Positions 32,906 through 46,249 are shown, counted from the stretch's first letter. The stretch: DNA of 64,000 nt from Eurosta solidaginis (GCF_040869045.1 NC_090321.1:140111689-140175688); one strand, 5' to 3'. The notes: generated from the sequence alone by a model not told the origin. Made by a program: numbers and translations.

Positions 32906-35490
32906 CTTGTAAGGGACTATTGTGTCAAACAAATGTGTTACAAACTAATGTGTTACCACATAGGGTGAGGCACATGAACCATTTTATCACTTATGTTTTT
33001 TTATGACAACACAAAACAGAATATGACAATTTGGGAATGACCAATTTTCTCCTTTAGAAAACTGGTTAGAAAAGGGCTTCTGTTTGAATTTCCAAATCGG
33101 AACATAAATAGACCATTGCTCAATTGTGCACACACTTGAAGGACTCGTTTCAACTGCAATTGGAACAGCTCCTGGATACAACCGAGCACGTTTGAAAATA
33201 CTCAGATCTGGCAAACGATAAAATCAGTTTCCTTACAATAATTTTCGCTCACGCGAGTTATGTTACATGGAATCCAGGATTTGCTATTAGTATCATAGGG
33301 GGAACCGAACAAGTTCATATAAGTTCGTTTAACGAGGTTTCACGGAATCAAATGAAATTCCTTGAACACAAATAAAACAAAAACTGTTTGGATTGTTTAC
33401 GCACATTCCCCTTGAGATAATAAATAAGGCAATTTATTACAGCAGTTACTAAACCTATGGTAATTTGTTAACTTAGAAGTACTTTTTTGTATGATACCCG
33501 GATTCCAAAAACTCGGGATGCTTAAAGAAATTTGACGGCAGATTTGAAATCAATGACCCCAAAGTAGTGAGAAACAAAAGAAAAACTTCATGCAACAAAC
33601 TAAAGTGCTGTTTTGACCACCAGTGCTTTCTTTAACAAATCCAGAATTTATAAATTTAAAAAAAATTGTATCAAATGGGTTAATACTTTTTTCTTTTTGA
33701 CACTATAGTACCATTCTGTATGAGAGAACCGTCACACTCAATCACACTTTTCTCAAAACATTTTGATCCTAATATAAAACTTGTTTGTACTATGTACGTA
33801 CAAATTTGGTTTAGAATTTAGATTATAACGGGTTTTGTAATAATTAAAGCGCAGAACTGTGTTTCAATTTTAAACTAGAGAAGTCCACATTGGCAGCTTT
33901 GGAGAAAAATTTACCAGGTTTCGAACCCATGTGTATAAAAAAATGTTGTGAAAAATGTTATATGACATTCAGCAATTTTCACAAAAGAATTTTTTAATTT
34001 TTAGATTTTTAACAGAAAGTTTCCACTTTGAAAAATTGCTTAAGCCGATGAAAGGTTTAAAATTCAGGACCGAGCTTTTGACCGTGTAGCTTTCGAAAGG
34101 ATAGTTGCAAATAAACGATATATAAATCCCGAGATTCACAAAAGTCGAAGAAATAAGCTTAGCTAGTACATATATGTATGGATATGCGAATCACATTTTC
34201 AGCCGTTCTAAGCGGCATTTTTTCTTTGAAAAGTGATGTGACCAGCCGACAATGGTACTGAGGACGCCTTACGAGTCCATAAAATGAGCCAATTTGTATG
34301 CAGATTCATAACGCATATTGCACCACTTGAACAAGTTATCGTGTTGGTTATGGTTTTTTAAACTGCTCACCAAATCATCAAGACATAAATAAAAATATGT
34401 ACAAATAACATCACCAAGTTAAATGGCGGTAGCTATGGAGGTGCTGTCGGTTAGTAAAAACAAACAAGCAGCTGGCGAGAGACATCAAAACTTGACAGTG
34501 CAAAAATTTTTAAATGATAAGAATCTCGCACACACTAGGGCACCACGAATTGGTTGGCATCTCAACAGGTTTCTTTAAAAAGCAAATCGGAATACAAAAA
34601 TAAATAATTTGTGCATACTTATGAGCATGGTTAGGCGATTAAAAATAAGTTTACGTTTTGGGACAATTTAAATATTTAAGCCAATTTTCCATGCTGGCAA
34701 TACCATTCTTATAACCAGTAACGAAAATGGCAGTGCACTTTTGCACCCTTTCGGCATCCTTCTTACAAAAGTTTCCGGAAAGTATGGCTACCACCATCGT
34801 CTAATTTTCACTCAAAATTGCAGTTTTTAGCATGATACAAAAAATGGAGGTAGTTCCATTTGACAATTTCACCAAAAACAAGCTACCAGATTGACAAATG
34901 TTACGAATTTTTCTAATTTTGATGGACTTTATATTAACGGATACGACTAAATTACTTTCACAGTTATTTTTAAATAAAAAACTGCGCCGCGTGCGTTGAA
35001 AATATTTTTGTACGAAATATCAGCCTAGAAAAGAAGGTTTTTAATAAGTTTTTCGAACTCCCGAAAATTGCTTTGGTAGAAGAAACATGGTTTGAAGTAT
35101 ACAAAGCAAGGGAATATAGCCTTTTTAAGTGTCCGTACGTTTGCTCAGGCCATGTTGACAAAACATACAAGTTTGTCAATTGATTGCCCAAAGGAGGTCC
35201 TTATAAGCCGACACCGCAATTTCTAAAGAGTTTAATAATAATAATAAACCCAACGGATAAATACCCTCCAAAGCCCGCCCAACCAACACGAGGGGCGCAT
35301 CCGCATGACGCACGGATTTTATTTTTGCCGTGTTGTTGACAGGCGGAGGTTTGTTAAGCGTTGAGATCTAGAACTGCTCAGCTAAAGAATAAATATCATC
35401 AGCTGAGTATAACAGTTGGAAATAATACATATACTACATTGTTAAATAAGTGAACATTTTATGTAAAGGTTTTATTTCTTTTTTTTTCTT
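32906..35490. other. No recognisable feature
   Basis: 2.6 kb of AT-rich sequence without supported coding potential. Open frames (32987-33214, 34970-35191) lack motifs. No repeat shared with other parts of the window was seen. Confidence 0.5.
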
Positions 35491-35862
35491 GTTACAAGTT
35501 AAGATAAGATAGGACAGTTTTCTTTATAGTAAGAAGTGAATCTGTTATATCAAACGATTTCGAATGAGAGTTAAAATCATGACACAAACACCGAAAAGGT
35601 TTATTTATTTCGAAATTAGTTCCGCACTGCCTCAAAAGAAGATGTTTGTAATGTCTTGAAGATGGTGATGGGACATTGAAGTTTACTTCGTTCAAAATAA
35701 AGGGGCTAGAAATCACTCCATTCAGTAGCTTAGCCATGAATAATACGCCTAGCATTTCTCTACGACTTGCGAGAGTTGGAAGATTGATAAGCTTTAATCG
35801 ACTAGTGCAAGGTGGAAGATTATACCCAGAGCCCCAATGAAAATTCCTTAAAGAAATAAGTA
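35491..35862 (-). pseudogene. LINE-3 RT C-terminal end, cut off by family B
   Basis: Reverse-strand reading (35492-35866) ISLRNFHWGSGYNLPP, LINLPTLASRREMLGVLF, AKLLNGVISSPF: the typical C-terminal part of a CR1/Jockey-type ORF2 after the thumb. Its upstream partner lies at 38213 and beyond, on the other side of the family B copy; both point the same way and the motifs are consecutive. The LINE 3' end is near 35485. Confidence 0.8.
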
Positions 35863-38212
35863 ACAAGTACGGAAGGCTAAGTTCAGGTGTAACCGAACAT
35901 TACATAGTCAGCTGAGAGCTTTGGAGGCAAAATAAGGGAAAATCACCATGTAGGAAAATGAACATAGGGTAACCCTTGAATGTGTTTGTATGACATGTGT
36001 ATCAAATAGAAGGTTTTAAAGAGTATTTTAAAAGGGAGTGGGTCATAGTTCTATAGGCGGACGCCATTACGGGATATCGCCATAAAGGTGGACCAGTGGT
36101 GACTCTTGAATGTGTTTGTACGATATGGGAATCAAATGAAAGGTGTTAATTAGTATTTTAAAAGCGATTGGGCCTTAGTTCTACAGGGGACGCCTTTTCG
36201 AGATATCGCCATAAAGGTGGACCAGGGGTGACTCTAGAATGTGTTTTTATGATATGGGTACACTCAAAAAAAAGTTATCATCAAGGCGATGCCATCTAGG
36301 CATCAATGCGCAATTTTTGCTTATCTTTTTTTCGTCATCAATGATCTTATATCATTGACATTTTCGAAATATTAGTTTGATACTTGTATTTGTCAAGTTA
36401 ATAGACTACATACAAATGTAATGCGTTTTATAATCAATCTAGTATTAAATGTTATCATAATGAAACTAGGAAATTTATACAGGTATCATTTTGATACATT
36501 TTAAGGGCGAAACAAATATTTTCCATGGGCAAATCAATAGTCAAGATACAAAATTGATACTTTTAATTATACTTTTTATAATATTTATCGTTGCATTGAT
36601 ACCACGAAAATGGTACCGTTTATAGTTTCATTTCTGCACATCGTGTATTAAATTAATAGTGATACTTTTTTTTTAGTGTATCAAATGAAATGTGTTAATT
36701 AGTATTTTAAAAGGAAGTGATCCTTAGTTCTATAGTTGGACGCATTTTCGAGACATCGCCATAAAGGTGGGCCAGGGGTGTTTGTACTATATGGGTATCA
36801 AATTAAAGGTATTAATGAGGGTTTTAAAAGGGAGTGGCCCTTAGTTGTATATGTGAAGGCGTTTTCGAGATATCGACCAAAATGTGGACCAGGGTGACCC
36901 AGAACATCATATGTCGGGTACCGCTAATTTATATATATATGTAATACCACGAACAGTATCCCTGCCAAGATTCCAAGGGCTTTGGATTTCGCCCTGCAGA
37001 ACTTTTTCATTTTCTTCTACTTGATATGGTAGGTGTCACACCCATTTTACAAAGTCTTTCCAAAAGTTAAATTTTGCGTCAAAAACCAACCAAATTACCA
37101 TGTTTCATCCATTTTTTCGTATTTGGTATAGAATTATGGGATTTTTTTTCATTTTTCGAAATTTTCGATATCGAAAAAGTAGGCGTGGTTATAGTCGGGT
37201 TTCGGCCATTTTTTTTTACTAAGATAAAGTGAGTTCAGATAAGTACGTCGACTTGGTTTAGTAAAGATATGTCGGTTTTTGCTCAAGTTATCGTGTTAAC
37301 GGCCGAGCGGAAGGACAGACGGACGACTGTGTATAAAAACTGGGCGTGGCTTCAACCGATTTCCACCATTTTCACAGAAAACAGTTACCATCATAAAATC
37401 TATGCCCCTACCAAATTTCACAAGGATTGGTAAAATTTTGTTCGACTTATGGCATTAAAAGTATTCTAGACAAACTAAATGAAAATGGGGGGAACCATTT
37501 TCTTTTATTTTTGTATTTTGTTGTACCATACATTACTGGGGTTGAATGTTGACATAATTTACTTATATACTGTAAAGAAATTCAATTTTTTGTTAAAATT
37601 TGATTTTTAAAATTTTTTTTAAAGTGGGCGTGTTCTTCATCCGATTTTGCAAATTTTTAATGAGCACATATATAGTAATAGTAGTAACGTTCCTGCCAAA
37701 CTTCATCATGCTATCTTCAACGACTGCCAAATTACAGCTTGCAAAACTTTTAAATTGCCTTCTGTTAAAAGTGAGCGCTGCAACACCCATTGTCCAAAAT
37801 TTTACTAAATTTCTATTCTGCGTCACAAGCTCAACCCACCTATCAAGTTTCATGGCTTTATCCGTCTTTGGTAATGAATTATCGCATTTTTTCGGTTTTT
37901 CGAAATTTTCGATATCGAAAAAGTGAGCGTGGTTATAGTTCGATATCGTTCATTTTAAATAGCGATCTGAGATGAGTACCCAGGAACCTACATACCAAAT
38001 TTCAACAAGATAACTCAAAATTTACTGAAGTTATCGTGGTAACGGACAGACGGACGGACGGACGGATATGGCTGAGTCAAATTTTTGTTCGAAACTGATG
38101 ATTTTGATATATGGAAGTCTATTTCTACCTCGATTCCTTTATAATTGTACAACCAACCGTTATCCAATCAAAGTTAATGTACTCTGTGTGCAAAGCACGC
38201 TGAGTATAAAAA
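35863..38212 (+). repeat. Repeat family B, copy 1 (inserted in LINE-3)
   Basis: Starts (a)acaagtacggaaggctaag with a TTC.GG/CCGAA hairpin and ends ctgagtataaaaa. It holds about four tandem units of 130 bp (gatatgggtatcaaatgaaaggtgttaat... tatcgccataaaggtggacc), a conserved middle with tttcgatatcgaaaaagt twice, a ggacggacggacgga run at 38044-38067 and the 3' block. A MITE sits in one tandem unit. Flanking bases are T on both sides (aagt / ttgc) if the start is taken at 35862, as in the T-T preference reported for Helentron-type elements. No target duplication. Confidence 0.9.
36261..36678. mobile_element. MITE, Tc1/mariner type, TA-flanked
   Basis: 418 bp between two TA dinucleotides (36259-36260 and 36679-36680) inside a family B tandem unit; without it the unit reads normally (gatatgggta/tcaaatg). 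Ends are inverted: CACTC-A8-GTTATCA on the left and the complement of CACTA-A8-GTATCA on the right. No ORF. TA target and CACT ends point to the Tc1/mariner superfamily. Confidence 0.88.
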
Positions 38213-39600
38213 TTGCTTCTGTATTGACTCTAGTTATCTTCATGAACTTGATATCGCGAATTCCAGACTATTGATCCGTATTCTAGTATCGGTCTAACTA
38301 ATGTGGTAAAAAGCCTTATTGACAGTAGCCACAATATGAAGGTTTAAACTAAGTTTAGCATCCATCTTAACTCCCAAGTTAACAAAATAATTTACTGATG
38401 CAAGACAAAAATTATTAATTACGTAAGAGGCTGCTGGCCAAGATCATCGAGAGAGGCACATGAATTTACATTTATTGAGGTTCAGCGGCATTGAGTTTGC
38501 GTTGCACCAAGCAACTAAGCAGTTTAAATCCGCTTGAAGCAAGGGACGGTCATCAATAGACGCACAAAGTTTTACACCATCAGCATACATTAAAATTTTG
38601 GAATATTTTATTGTTGTACAGATATCATTAATAAATAGCAAGAACAGAATTGGACCGAGATGACTGCCCTGTGGGGCGCCAGAGGGAACATTAATAACAT
38701 TTGAAAGAGTATTTTTAAAAATTACTTTTTGCGTTCTACCGCAGAGATACTAAGATGGGTGAGACCAGGTTGGAAGCCAAGTCGATCAAGCTTGTGGATA
38801 AGCAAGGAGTGGGAAACTGTGAAGATTTTCTCTAAATACATTAGAAACATGAGTTGTGAATTCAAGTGGGTTGGTAATGGTAGATTTGCCTTTACAGAAC
38901 CCGTGATGTGAATTTGTAATCAACGTAGAAATGGAAAATATTAGCTGATTAGTAACATTGGCTTCAATTCAAATTGGGATGGCAGACAATTTTGCAATTC
39001 CTCGATAATTTTCTACACATGACTTACTGCCGTTTTTATGAAGGGGTATAAGAAAAGATTCCTTTCAAGCAGCAGGAAAAACACCATGTTTTAGGGACAT
39101 ATTGAATAGGTCAGTTAGGGGCTGATAAATATGTTCGGCGCATTTTTAAGAAAACATGTGGGAATAAGGTCAGGACCGTATTTGTAAGATTCCTTCAAAG
39201 ACGTTAAATGTGAAAAAACCTCCTCAGGAGATATTGCCGGAATATTAATTGCGTTAACTGATTTAAGTGGATACGGGTATTCATTAGACAAAGAAATTAA
39301 TTCAGCGGAATTGTTGGAATTGAAAAATTGTGCAAAGAAGTTGGCAATATCTTGATCGTCGCTAGAGAAATCATCACGGTATTTCATATCAGAAGGAAAC
39401 GCTTTAGCCCTACGTTTAGAGTTTACGAAATCATAGAAAGCTTTCGGATTGAAGTTATTTTCTTTTTATCGTACAGAGATAGGTATTGTAACACTTTATG
39501 TTTAATTCAAAATATTTATGACGCAATATAGAGTACTTCAAGTAGTCAGAGTGTGAACCCGTCTTCTTGTACAGCTTGAAGAAACGCGATTTTTTATTTT
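38213..39600 (-). pseudogene. LINE-3 reverse transcriptase, broken
   Basis: From the right: SPEEVFSHLTSLKESYKYGPDLIPTCFLKNA (39115-39387, RT start), then damaged fingers, then LFINDICTTIKYSKILMYADG (38444-38641). The active-site box reads YADG, so the second Asp is lost, followed by NLNKCKFMCLSR. The thumb motif RPILEYGSIVW is at about 38250-38290. Several stops. CR1/Jockey type by the overall signature. The domain is cut at 38212 by family B and continues at 35862. Confidence 0.82.
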
Positions 39601-39749
39601 TTAAAGATTTCAGCTCTTTGATGAATCATATTTGGACTAGTTCAGTGGAAACATGTTTACGCTTAGGTACGTGTCTTTCCAGAATAGCGTGAATGATGGT
39701 ATTGAAGTTCGAAGCGTTTTTGTCAATATCTGCCCCGTATTTGGGCCAA

Positions 39750-40310
39750 ACTACTGTAGATAAAATTTGGGTAAGTTTATTAAAATTTGCCTTCGCGAAT
39801 TCAAATTAAAACTAGAGTCGTATACAGTGGTAATGCAACTCCGAGAACATTTTTTCAATTCGTAAACTATTTCTAGGGAAGGATGGTAAGGGTCTTCAGG
39901 TACAGTACTCCTCCTAAGTGTGAATTTTGATGCATCATCAACAAATACCAAATGAATGACCTTCCCGGACATGTTTGGAACTATATTTATCTGTCTAAAG
40001 CAAAGTTCAGATGTGGTCCATGAAAGATGCGGAAGATTAAAGTCACCCAAGACAATTATAGAATCAATGGGCTTCGACATTGAATTGGTAGCTTTCAGCA
40101 ACGAAATATGATTCATGTACACCGAGGGATCAGAAGATGGTGGGATATAGCAGATGGCAATATAGGTAAAACCTATTCCCAGCTGGATTCTAATGCACTT
40201 AAATTCCGTTGCTTCTATAACAGGTAAATTAACCTCAGCAGAAGTTACAGAAGAATATACCGCGAGCAACTCTGTTCAAGCGGTCAAAGAACCTCCGAAT
40301 TAAATATATG
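39750..40310 (-). pseudogene. LINE-3 endonuclease, broken
   Basis: Reverse frame 39751-40269 carries ICYIPPSSDPSVY, IIVLGDFNLPHLSW (Asp/Asn motif) and a degraded end; the first endonuclease block (YNIIAFTETWLKP, catalytic Glu) is in the frame of 40284-40646. A stop or frameshift at about 40275 separates the two. Same element as the neighbouring RT and ORF1. Confidence 0.82.
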
Positions 40311-40315
40311 AGGCT

Positions 40316-41301
40316 TTAGCCAAGTTTCAGTAAAAGCAATGATATTGTAATTACAGTTAAATGATTTCAAGTACAGATCAGTTAGTTTAGTGTTTAGACC
40401 TCTTTCATTTTGATAAAATATATAAAGGAAAGATTTAATATTTAGTTTTTTTGCTGCAGTATTGTAATGAGGAACGGTAGCAAGATTAGGAATATTAACG
40501 TTACGTCTATGTTCAAATTCACGTACAAAAGCACCGGGCGGCCAACATGAATTATTTAAAATGGTTTCAAAGTGTTGCGCGGATACGTCAATCCTAAATG
40601 ACGAAATGTTTCTAGGATAATTAAAATTAAATTTACAATTAGTCACATTTTTGGATTTAAGTTTATTTATGATGTACGACTTCAGGTCCTCTTCTAAGTG
40701 TCTCTCTCGAATCTGGACAGGAATATCGACTTTTTAATGGGGACAGTAATCAATCTATTAGCCGGTGGTTCAGATTCCGTAGAGGGGTTGTGGGGAACCT
40801 GGTTCCTTTTTCTGGAGGTTATAGTACAAACAGTAGAAGCAGCCATCGATGTCGATTGTTGCACTGCTGAGGGACTCGGTGAGGACAGTTTATTAATTCC
40901 ACAGTTGGGACTGGAGGTGGAGGAACTTTGGAAATGGCATCCATAGTCAGAGCGGAAACAACGATAGACCTAGGATTATCATCTTGAATGTTGACATTTG
41001 AGTGTTTGAAAGATTTAAATAAGCTTTCATAACGCATAAATTTCTCGGACAAAGCGGAAATCTCTCTGCCTATTTCAGTGAACACGTCTCGGGCCTGCTT
41101 GAAAACCTTGAAAAGATCAATTTCGTTAGGCCTACATTTCAAACAAGCCCAACGCACTACCTTGTCATTATCACTAATTGCGTCAACCACTCTTGCTGAC
41201 AAACTGGCGCACTTCATATGGGCAAGCCCATCGCAAAGCCAGCATGCCACGAAGGGATGCGATTCACTTTTTACTAAGCAGTTTGGATATAGACAAGACA
41301 T
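40316..41301 (-). pseudogene. LINE-3 ORF1 with PHD-type finger
   Basis: Reverse reading from 41301: MSCLYPNCLV, then a Cys4-His-Cys3 arrangement (VACWLCDGLAHMKCAS, WACLKCR) as in PHD fingers, a helical linker (ISALSEKFMRYESL), then after a frame change the ORF1 C-terminal domain (CKFNFNYPRNISSFRIDV, NNSCWPPGAFVREF) that fuses into the start of the endonuclease at about 40400. PHD-bearing ORF1 proteins are typical of CR1-type LINEs and probably bind nucleic acid or histone tails. Sequence 41302-41547 would be the 5' untranslated region. Confidence 0.75.
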
Positions 41302-41547
41302 TTTTATAATAAACTTTATTTTCTATAAAAGCTACAGAAAACCGAGAATTAATAAAATAGGGAAAGTATGGTTATTAATTGAAAGATAACGCAACGGGTT
41401 ATACAGAAAAAATAAAACAGTTTGAAAGTAGCTGTAAAAAGGAATACGCTGTAGGAGCAGTTTGAGATGCACTGTAATAACACTGAAAAAACCGCGCAAA
41501 CAGCTGTGACACTGAAGGAAGAATGTGCACGCCAAAAATCAAAAATA

Positions 41548-43603
41548 ACAAGTAATGAAGGCTAAGTTCGGATGTAACCGAACATTATATACTCAGTTGA
41601 GAGCTATGGAGACAAAATTAGGGAAAATCACCATGTAGGAAAATGAACTTAGGGTAACACTGGAATGTGTTGTTTGTACGATATGGGTATAAAATGAAAG
41701 GTGTTAATGAATATTTTAAAAGGGTGTGGGCCTTAGTTCTATAGGTGGACGCCTTTTCGAGATATCGCCATAAAGGTGAACCAGGGGTGACTCTAGAATT
41801 TGTTTGTACGATATGGGTATGAAAAGAAAGGTGTTAATGAGTTTTTTAAAAGGGCGTTGGCCTCAGTTCTATAGGTGGACGCCTTTTCGGGATATCGTTA
41901 TAAAGGTGGACCAGGGGTGACTCTAGAATGCGTTTGTACAATATGGTTGTCAAATGAAAGTTGTTAATGAGTGTTTTAAAAGGGAGTGGACCTTAGTTCT
42001 ATGGGTGGACGCCTTTTCGAGATATTGCCATAAAGGTGGACCAGGGATGACTCTAGAATTTGTTTGTACGATATGGGTATCAAATGAAAGGTGTTAATGA
42101 GTATTTTAAAAGGGAGTGGGCCTTAGTTCTATGGGTGGACGCCTTTTCGAGATATCGCCATAAAGGTGGACCAGGGGTGACTCTGTAATGTGTTCGTACA
42201 ATATGGGTGTCAAATTAAAGGTATTAATAAGAATTTTAAAAGGGAGTTGTGGTAGTTGTATATGTGAAGGCGTTTTCGAGATTTCGACCAAAATGTCGAC
42301 CAGGGTGACCCAGAACATCATCTGTCGGGTACCGCTAATTTATTTATATATGTAATACCACGAACAGTACCTTCCATGATTCCAAGGGCTTTCGGTTTCG
42401 CCCTGCAGAACTTTTTCATTTTCTTCTACTTAATATGGTAGGCGTCACACCCATTTTACAAAGTTTTTTTCTAAAGTTATATTTTGCGTCAATAAACCAA
42501 TGCAATTACCATGTTTCATCCCTTTTTTCGTATTTGGTATAGAATTATAGCATTTTTTTCATTTTTCGTAATTTTCGATCGAAAAAGTGGGCGTGGTCAT
42601 AGTCGGATTTCGGCCATTTTTTATACCAATAAAAAGTGAGTTCAGATAAGTACGTGAACTGAGTTTAGTAAAGATATATCGATTATCCTGTTAACGGCCG
42701 AGCGGAAGGACAGACGATCTACTGTGTATAAAAACTGGGCGTGGCCCTTTTTCACAGAAAACAGTTATCGTCCTAGTATCTAAGCGCCTACCAAATTCCA
42801 CAAGGATTGGTAAATATTTGTTCGACTTATGGCACTAAATATATCCTAGACAAATCAAATGAAAAAGGGCGGAGCCACGCCCATTTTGAAATTTTCTTTT
42901 ATTTTTGTATTTTGTTGCACCATATCATTACTGAAGTTGAATGTTGACATAATTTACTTATATATTGTAAAGATATTAAATTTTTTGTAAAAATTTCACT
43001 TTAAAAATTTTTTTTTTAAGTGGGCGTGGTCGTTCTTCGATTTTGCTAATTTCTATTAAGCATACATATAGTAATACAAGTAACGTTCCTGCCAAATTGT
43101 ATCATGATATCTTCAACGACTGCCAAATTACAGCTTGCAAAACTTCTAAATTACCTTCTTTTAAAAGTGGGCGGTGCCACGCCCGTTGTCCAAAATTTTA
43201 CTTATTTTCAATTCTACGTCATAAGTTCAACCCACCTACCAAGTTTCATCGCTTTATCCGTCTTTGGTAACGAATTATCGCACTTTTTCGATTTTTCGAA
43301 ATTTTCGATATCGAAAAAGTGGGCGTGGTTATAGTCCGATATCGTTCATTTTAAACAGCGATCTGAGATGAGTGCCCAGGAACCTACATACCAAATTTCG
43401 TCAAGATACCTCAAAATTTACTCAAGTTATCGTGTTAACGGACGGACGGACGGACATTGCTCAATCAATTTTTTTTTTTCGATACTGATGATTTTGATAT
43501 ATGGAAGTCTATATCTATCTCAATTCCTTTAAACCTGTACAACCAACCGTTATCCAATCAAAGTTAATATACTCTGTGAGCTCTGCTCAACTGAGTATAA
43601 AAA
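41548..43603 (+). repeat. Repeat family B, copy 2
   Basis: Starts acaagtaatgaaggctaag with hairpin ttcgg/ccgaa, has about five 130-bp tandem units (for example 42021 and 42151), the middle block, ggacggacggacggac at 43441-43456, and ends gctcaactgagtataaaaa. Adjacent to the LINE-3 5' end. The base before aacaag is T. Length 2056 bp. Confidence 0.92.
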
Positions 43604-45671
43604 CAAATACACTATTAAAAACTGAAGCCTATCAATAGCAACAACACAATGCAAAAAACACTCGGCAATTCAACTGCAAGTAAAAATGAATGTACGTGTA
43701 TATGCAAATTAATAAAAATTAAATTTTTGATATGAAAAATTTAGCAAAAACAATTGAAACGTAATTCAATTTCTTAATTCAGCGAACACAGTGATTGCAA
43801 TTCACTAATTATATCAACAATAAAACTATATTTAGCAATACTAAACAATATATTTATTGAAATGACAAGAGAGCACAGTTAAAAATCAACTACACAGATA
43901 CACGTTTGCGTTTGTTTAGCATACTTAAACGCAATTTTTATGAAATTGAATGGTGATAAATTTGCTACAAGTCCACATTTTTATTTATTGTATAATCCAA
44001 GCGTAGCGCTTAAGGAGGGAATTGTTAAACCGTTTTTTAGGGAGAATATTGTCTAGTAGCTCTGCAGGTTAGCCACTAGTTATGAGAGTTCTTTTGCCCG
44101 TTGTACCAGGGGTCACCTTGGGTCACCTTGGGTCACTCACTGCAGACTTTGGAGGTACACTTTTTCTCATCATGCCTTGAGAAATATCCACTGTAGAGGC
44201 ATGATAATAGCGCCATGCTAGAACAACAGGATTTTTCGTGTATTTTTTTCTGTCTAGGGGTCAAGCTGCCATAAAGATATGAGTAATTAACCAATGTATG
44301 AGTCATTATCCACTATTTCTCAATAAAATTCCATGTTTTACTGTATTCTGAATAGATATGTATGCGCATAAATCGTGCTAAAGCATATTATTATTGTCTC
44401 AGATGACCATTGCGTTTTCATCCTGAAATTTTCATCCCGCAAAACCACAATTTTGCCTTAAACAGTAACGACAAGGCAACGATTCTATCAAAACAACAAA
44501 CATTATGAAACTTCAAAAATCCCCAAATACGTAAACAAATTTTGAATGGAACTATCTTCTTTTTTTTTATACCATGGTTTTTAGTAAATTATCTGTGAAA
44601 AAAAGCAAACATTGTGTAACCATTAGGCTTGGCTTTTTTATGTTTATGGGATAGATCTAAAGTTTGCTCTGAATTTCTGGGATCTGGGGGGAACTTATGA
44701 AAATTATAAAAGTTTGTTTTAATTACATATAAAATTTTAAAAGTTTTAGCTTTTATGTATGTATAATCTATAAGATCGTCCCAATCGCCCACCCTCCCAA
44801 GATCTGCAATTTATAATACATCGGTTGAAATATTTTATGAAATGATTAGCTTTGCTATATATTCATTTCCAATTTCGCTGTGGGTAAAATCAGCAGAAAA
44901 AATTTACCATTCTGGTATTTGAAGAAAGAACTGCGTACTTTTCGCTGAAATTTTGCAGCCTTGGTCACTATTTCATGATCACGGTTGCCACACCACATTT
45001 TTTTCTGGACGAAAATTCCTGTTGAAAAAACAAAAGAAGGTCCAATATTTTTAAAATGTCACAAAAAAAATTTTTATATAAGCCTTCGCGAATTTCAGTC
45101 CCTACATCGCGTTAAAGTGTTATTATTTGGCAGCAGTAATACATTCACGCCAGGAAATCTCCATTATTTTGAGAATTGTGGCACGATCTGACTTATACTC
45201 TACATAATTCTACATAAAGATAAAAAATATGTAAAATTAAGTCAACCTATAGTTCTTTGGGCATCTCTTAGTAGTTGATGGAACCTATCTTCCTCCAGTC
45301 CGAAATTCGGTTAATGCAGCAGAAATTCTTTGAAAGTCGAGGGCTCGTACTTTATGAACAATGTGGAGAGTTGCTTAAATGTGGATAAGCTTTTAGTACT
45401 TTTCAGCTAAGATAATTAATAAAAATAGTCATTTAAGTCGTTTAGTATAATGTTTCAAAACCTGTATAAGAGCTTTCAATACACGACCAGAAAAAACGGA
45501 ATAATAAGATATTCTTTCCAACAGGTTGTTTATGGTTCACAATAAGCGCAAATTTTTCATGAAACATAAACTTTCTCATTAAAAACAAGTGAGCAATTGT
45601 TATTTTCATCTTATAATTATTTAACCGGAATTTAAGCTTAACTTATTGCTTTTGCTGGTTCAACACTCTGG
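43604..45671. other. No recognisable gene; short 11-bp tandem repeat at 44108-44136
   Basis: AT-rich. The only structure seen is cttgggtcacc repeated two to three times near 44108-44136. Open frames 44589-44792 and 44985-45191 have no motif support. Confidence 0.5.
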
Positions 45672-45930
45672 CGGCGCCGTGATGTACTGGTAGTGTACTC
45701 CGCCTACCACACCGAGGGTGCTGGGTTCAAGACCCGCGCAAAAGCAACATGAAAATTTAAGAAATTCAATTAAAAAAAGCATTTCTAAGCGGGGTTGCCA
45801 TCGACAGTGGTTAGGCAAACACTCGGAAAAGTGTCTGCCATTAAAAACCTTCTCAGTGAAAATTCATCTGCCTTGCAGGTGCGCACCAAAATCATACATT
45901 GAAGTGATCCGTTAAAGTCAAGCTCTTAGC
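45672..45930 (+). mobile_element. tRNA-derived SINE (copy 2)
   Basis: tRNA-like head: A-box-like gatgtactggtagtg, cctaccacaccgagggtgct, B box GGTTCAAGACC at 45724-45734. The body shares 'gtctgccat.aaaaa' and 'tctcagtgaaaattcatctgcc' with the SINE at 23515. It is better preserved than that copy in the promoter part. Not a functional tRNA gene: acceptor and anticodon stems are not complete. Confidence 0.75.
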
Positions 45931-46249
45931 AATGCACCTTTTAATTGAAATTTTTAACAGCTATAAGCTGTAAATCAATTTAAAAGGACTAATAAAAATC
46001 CTTCTCTATATTTAAATACCCAAAAAACTATGATCATATTCACAATCAATGGTATGTAGGTTGACTTTTTAAAATAATTTGCTATGGACAATATGTCAAA
46101 AAAGCTGTGACCAAATTTGAAGTTTAGGTAACTATATTTCGACTTTGAATACGCACCTTTATTTTTAAGTTATGGATTTCTTATAAATTCGAAAGGATAC
46201 AATTTCTGAATCATATTTCTATAGATACTTCTTAAAATAATATAATCGG
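45931..46249. other. No recognisable feature
   Basis: AT-rich sequence between the SINE and the LINE 3' fragment; nothing supported. Confidence 0.45.

Noticed and set aside
45672..45745. tRNA gene
   Set aside because: Only box A/B-like parts fit; acceptor and anticodon stems do not pair, and a SINE body follows.
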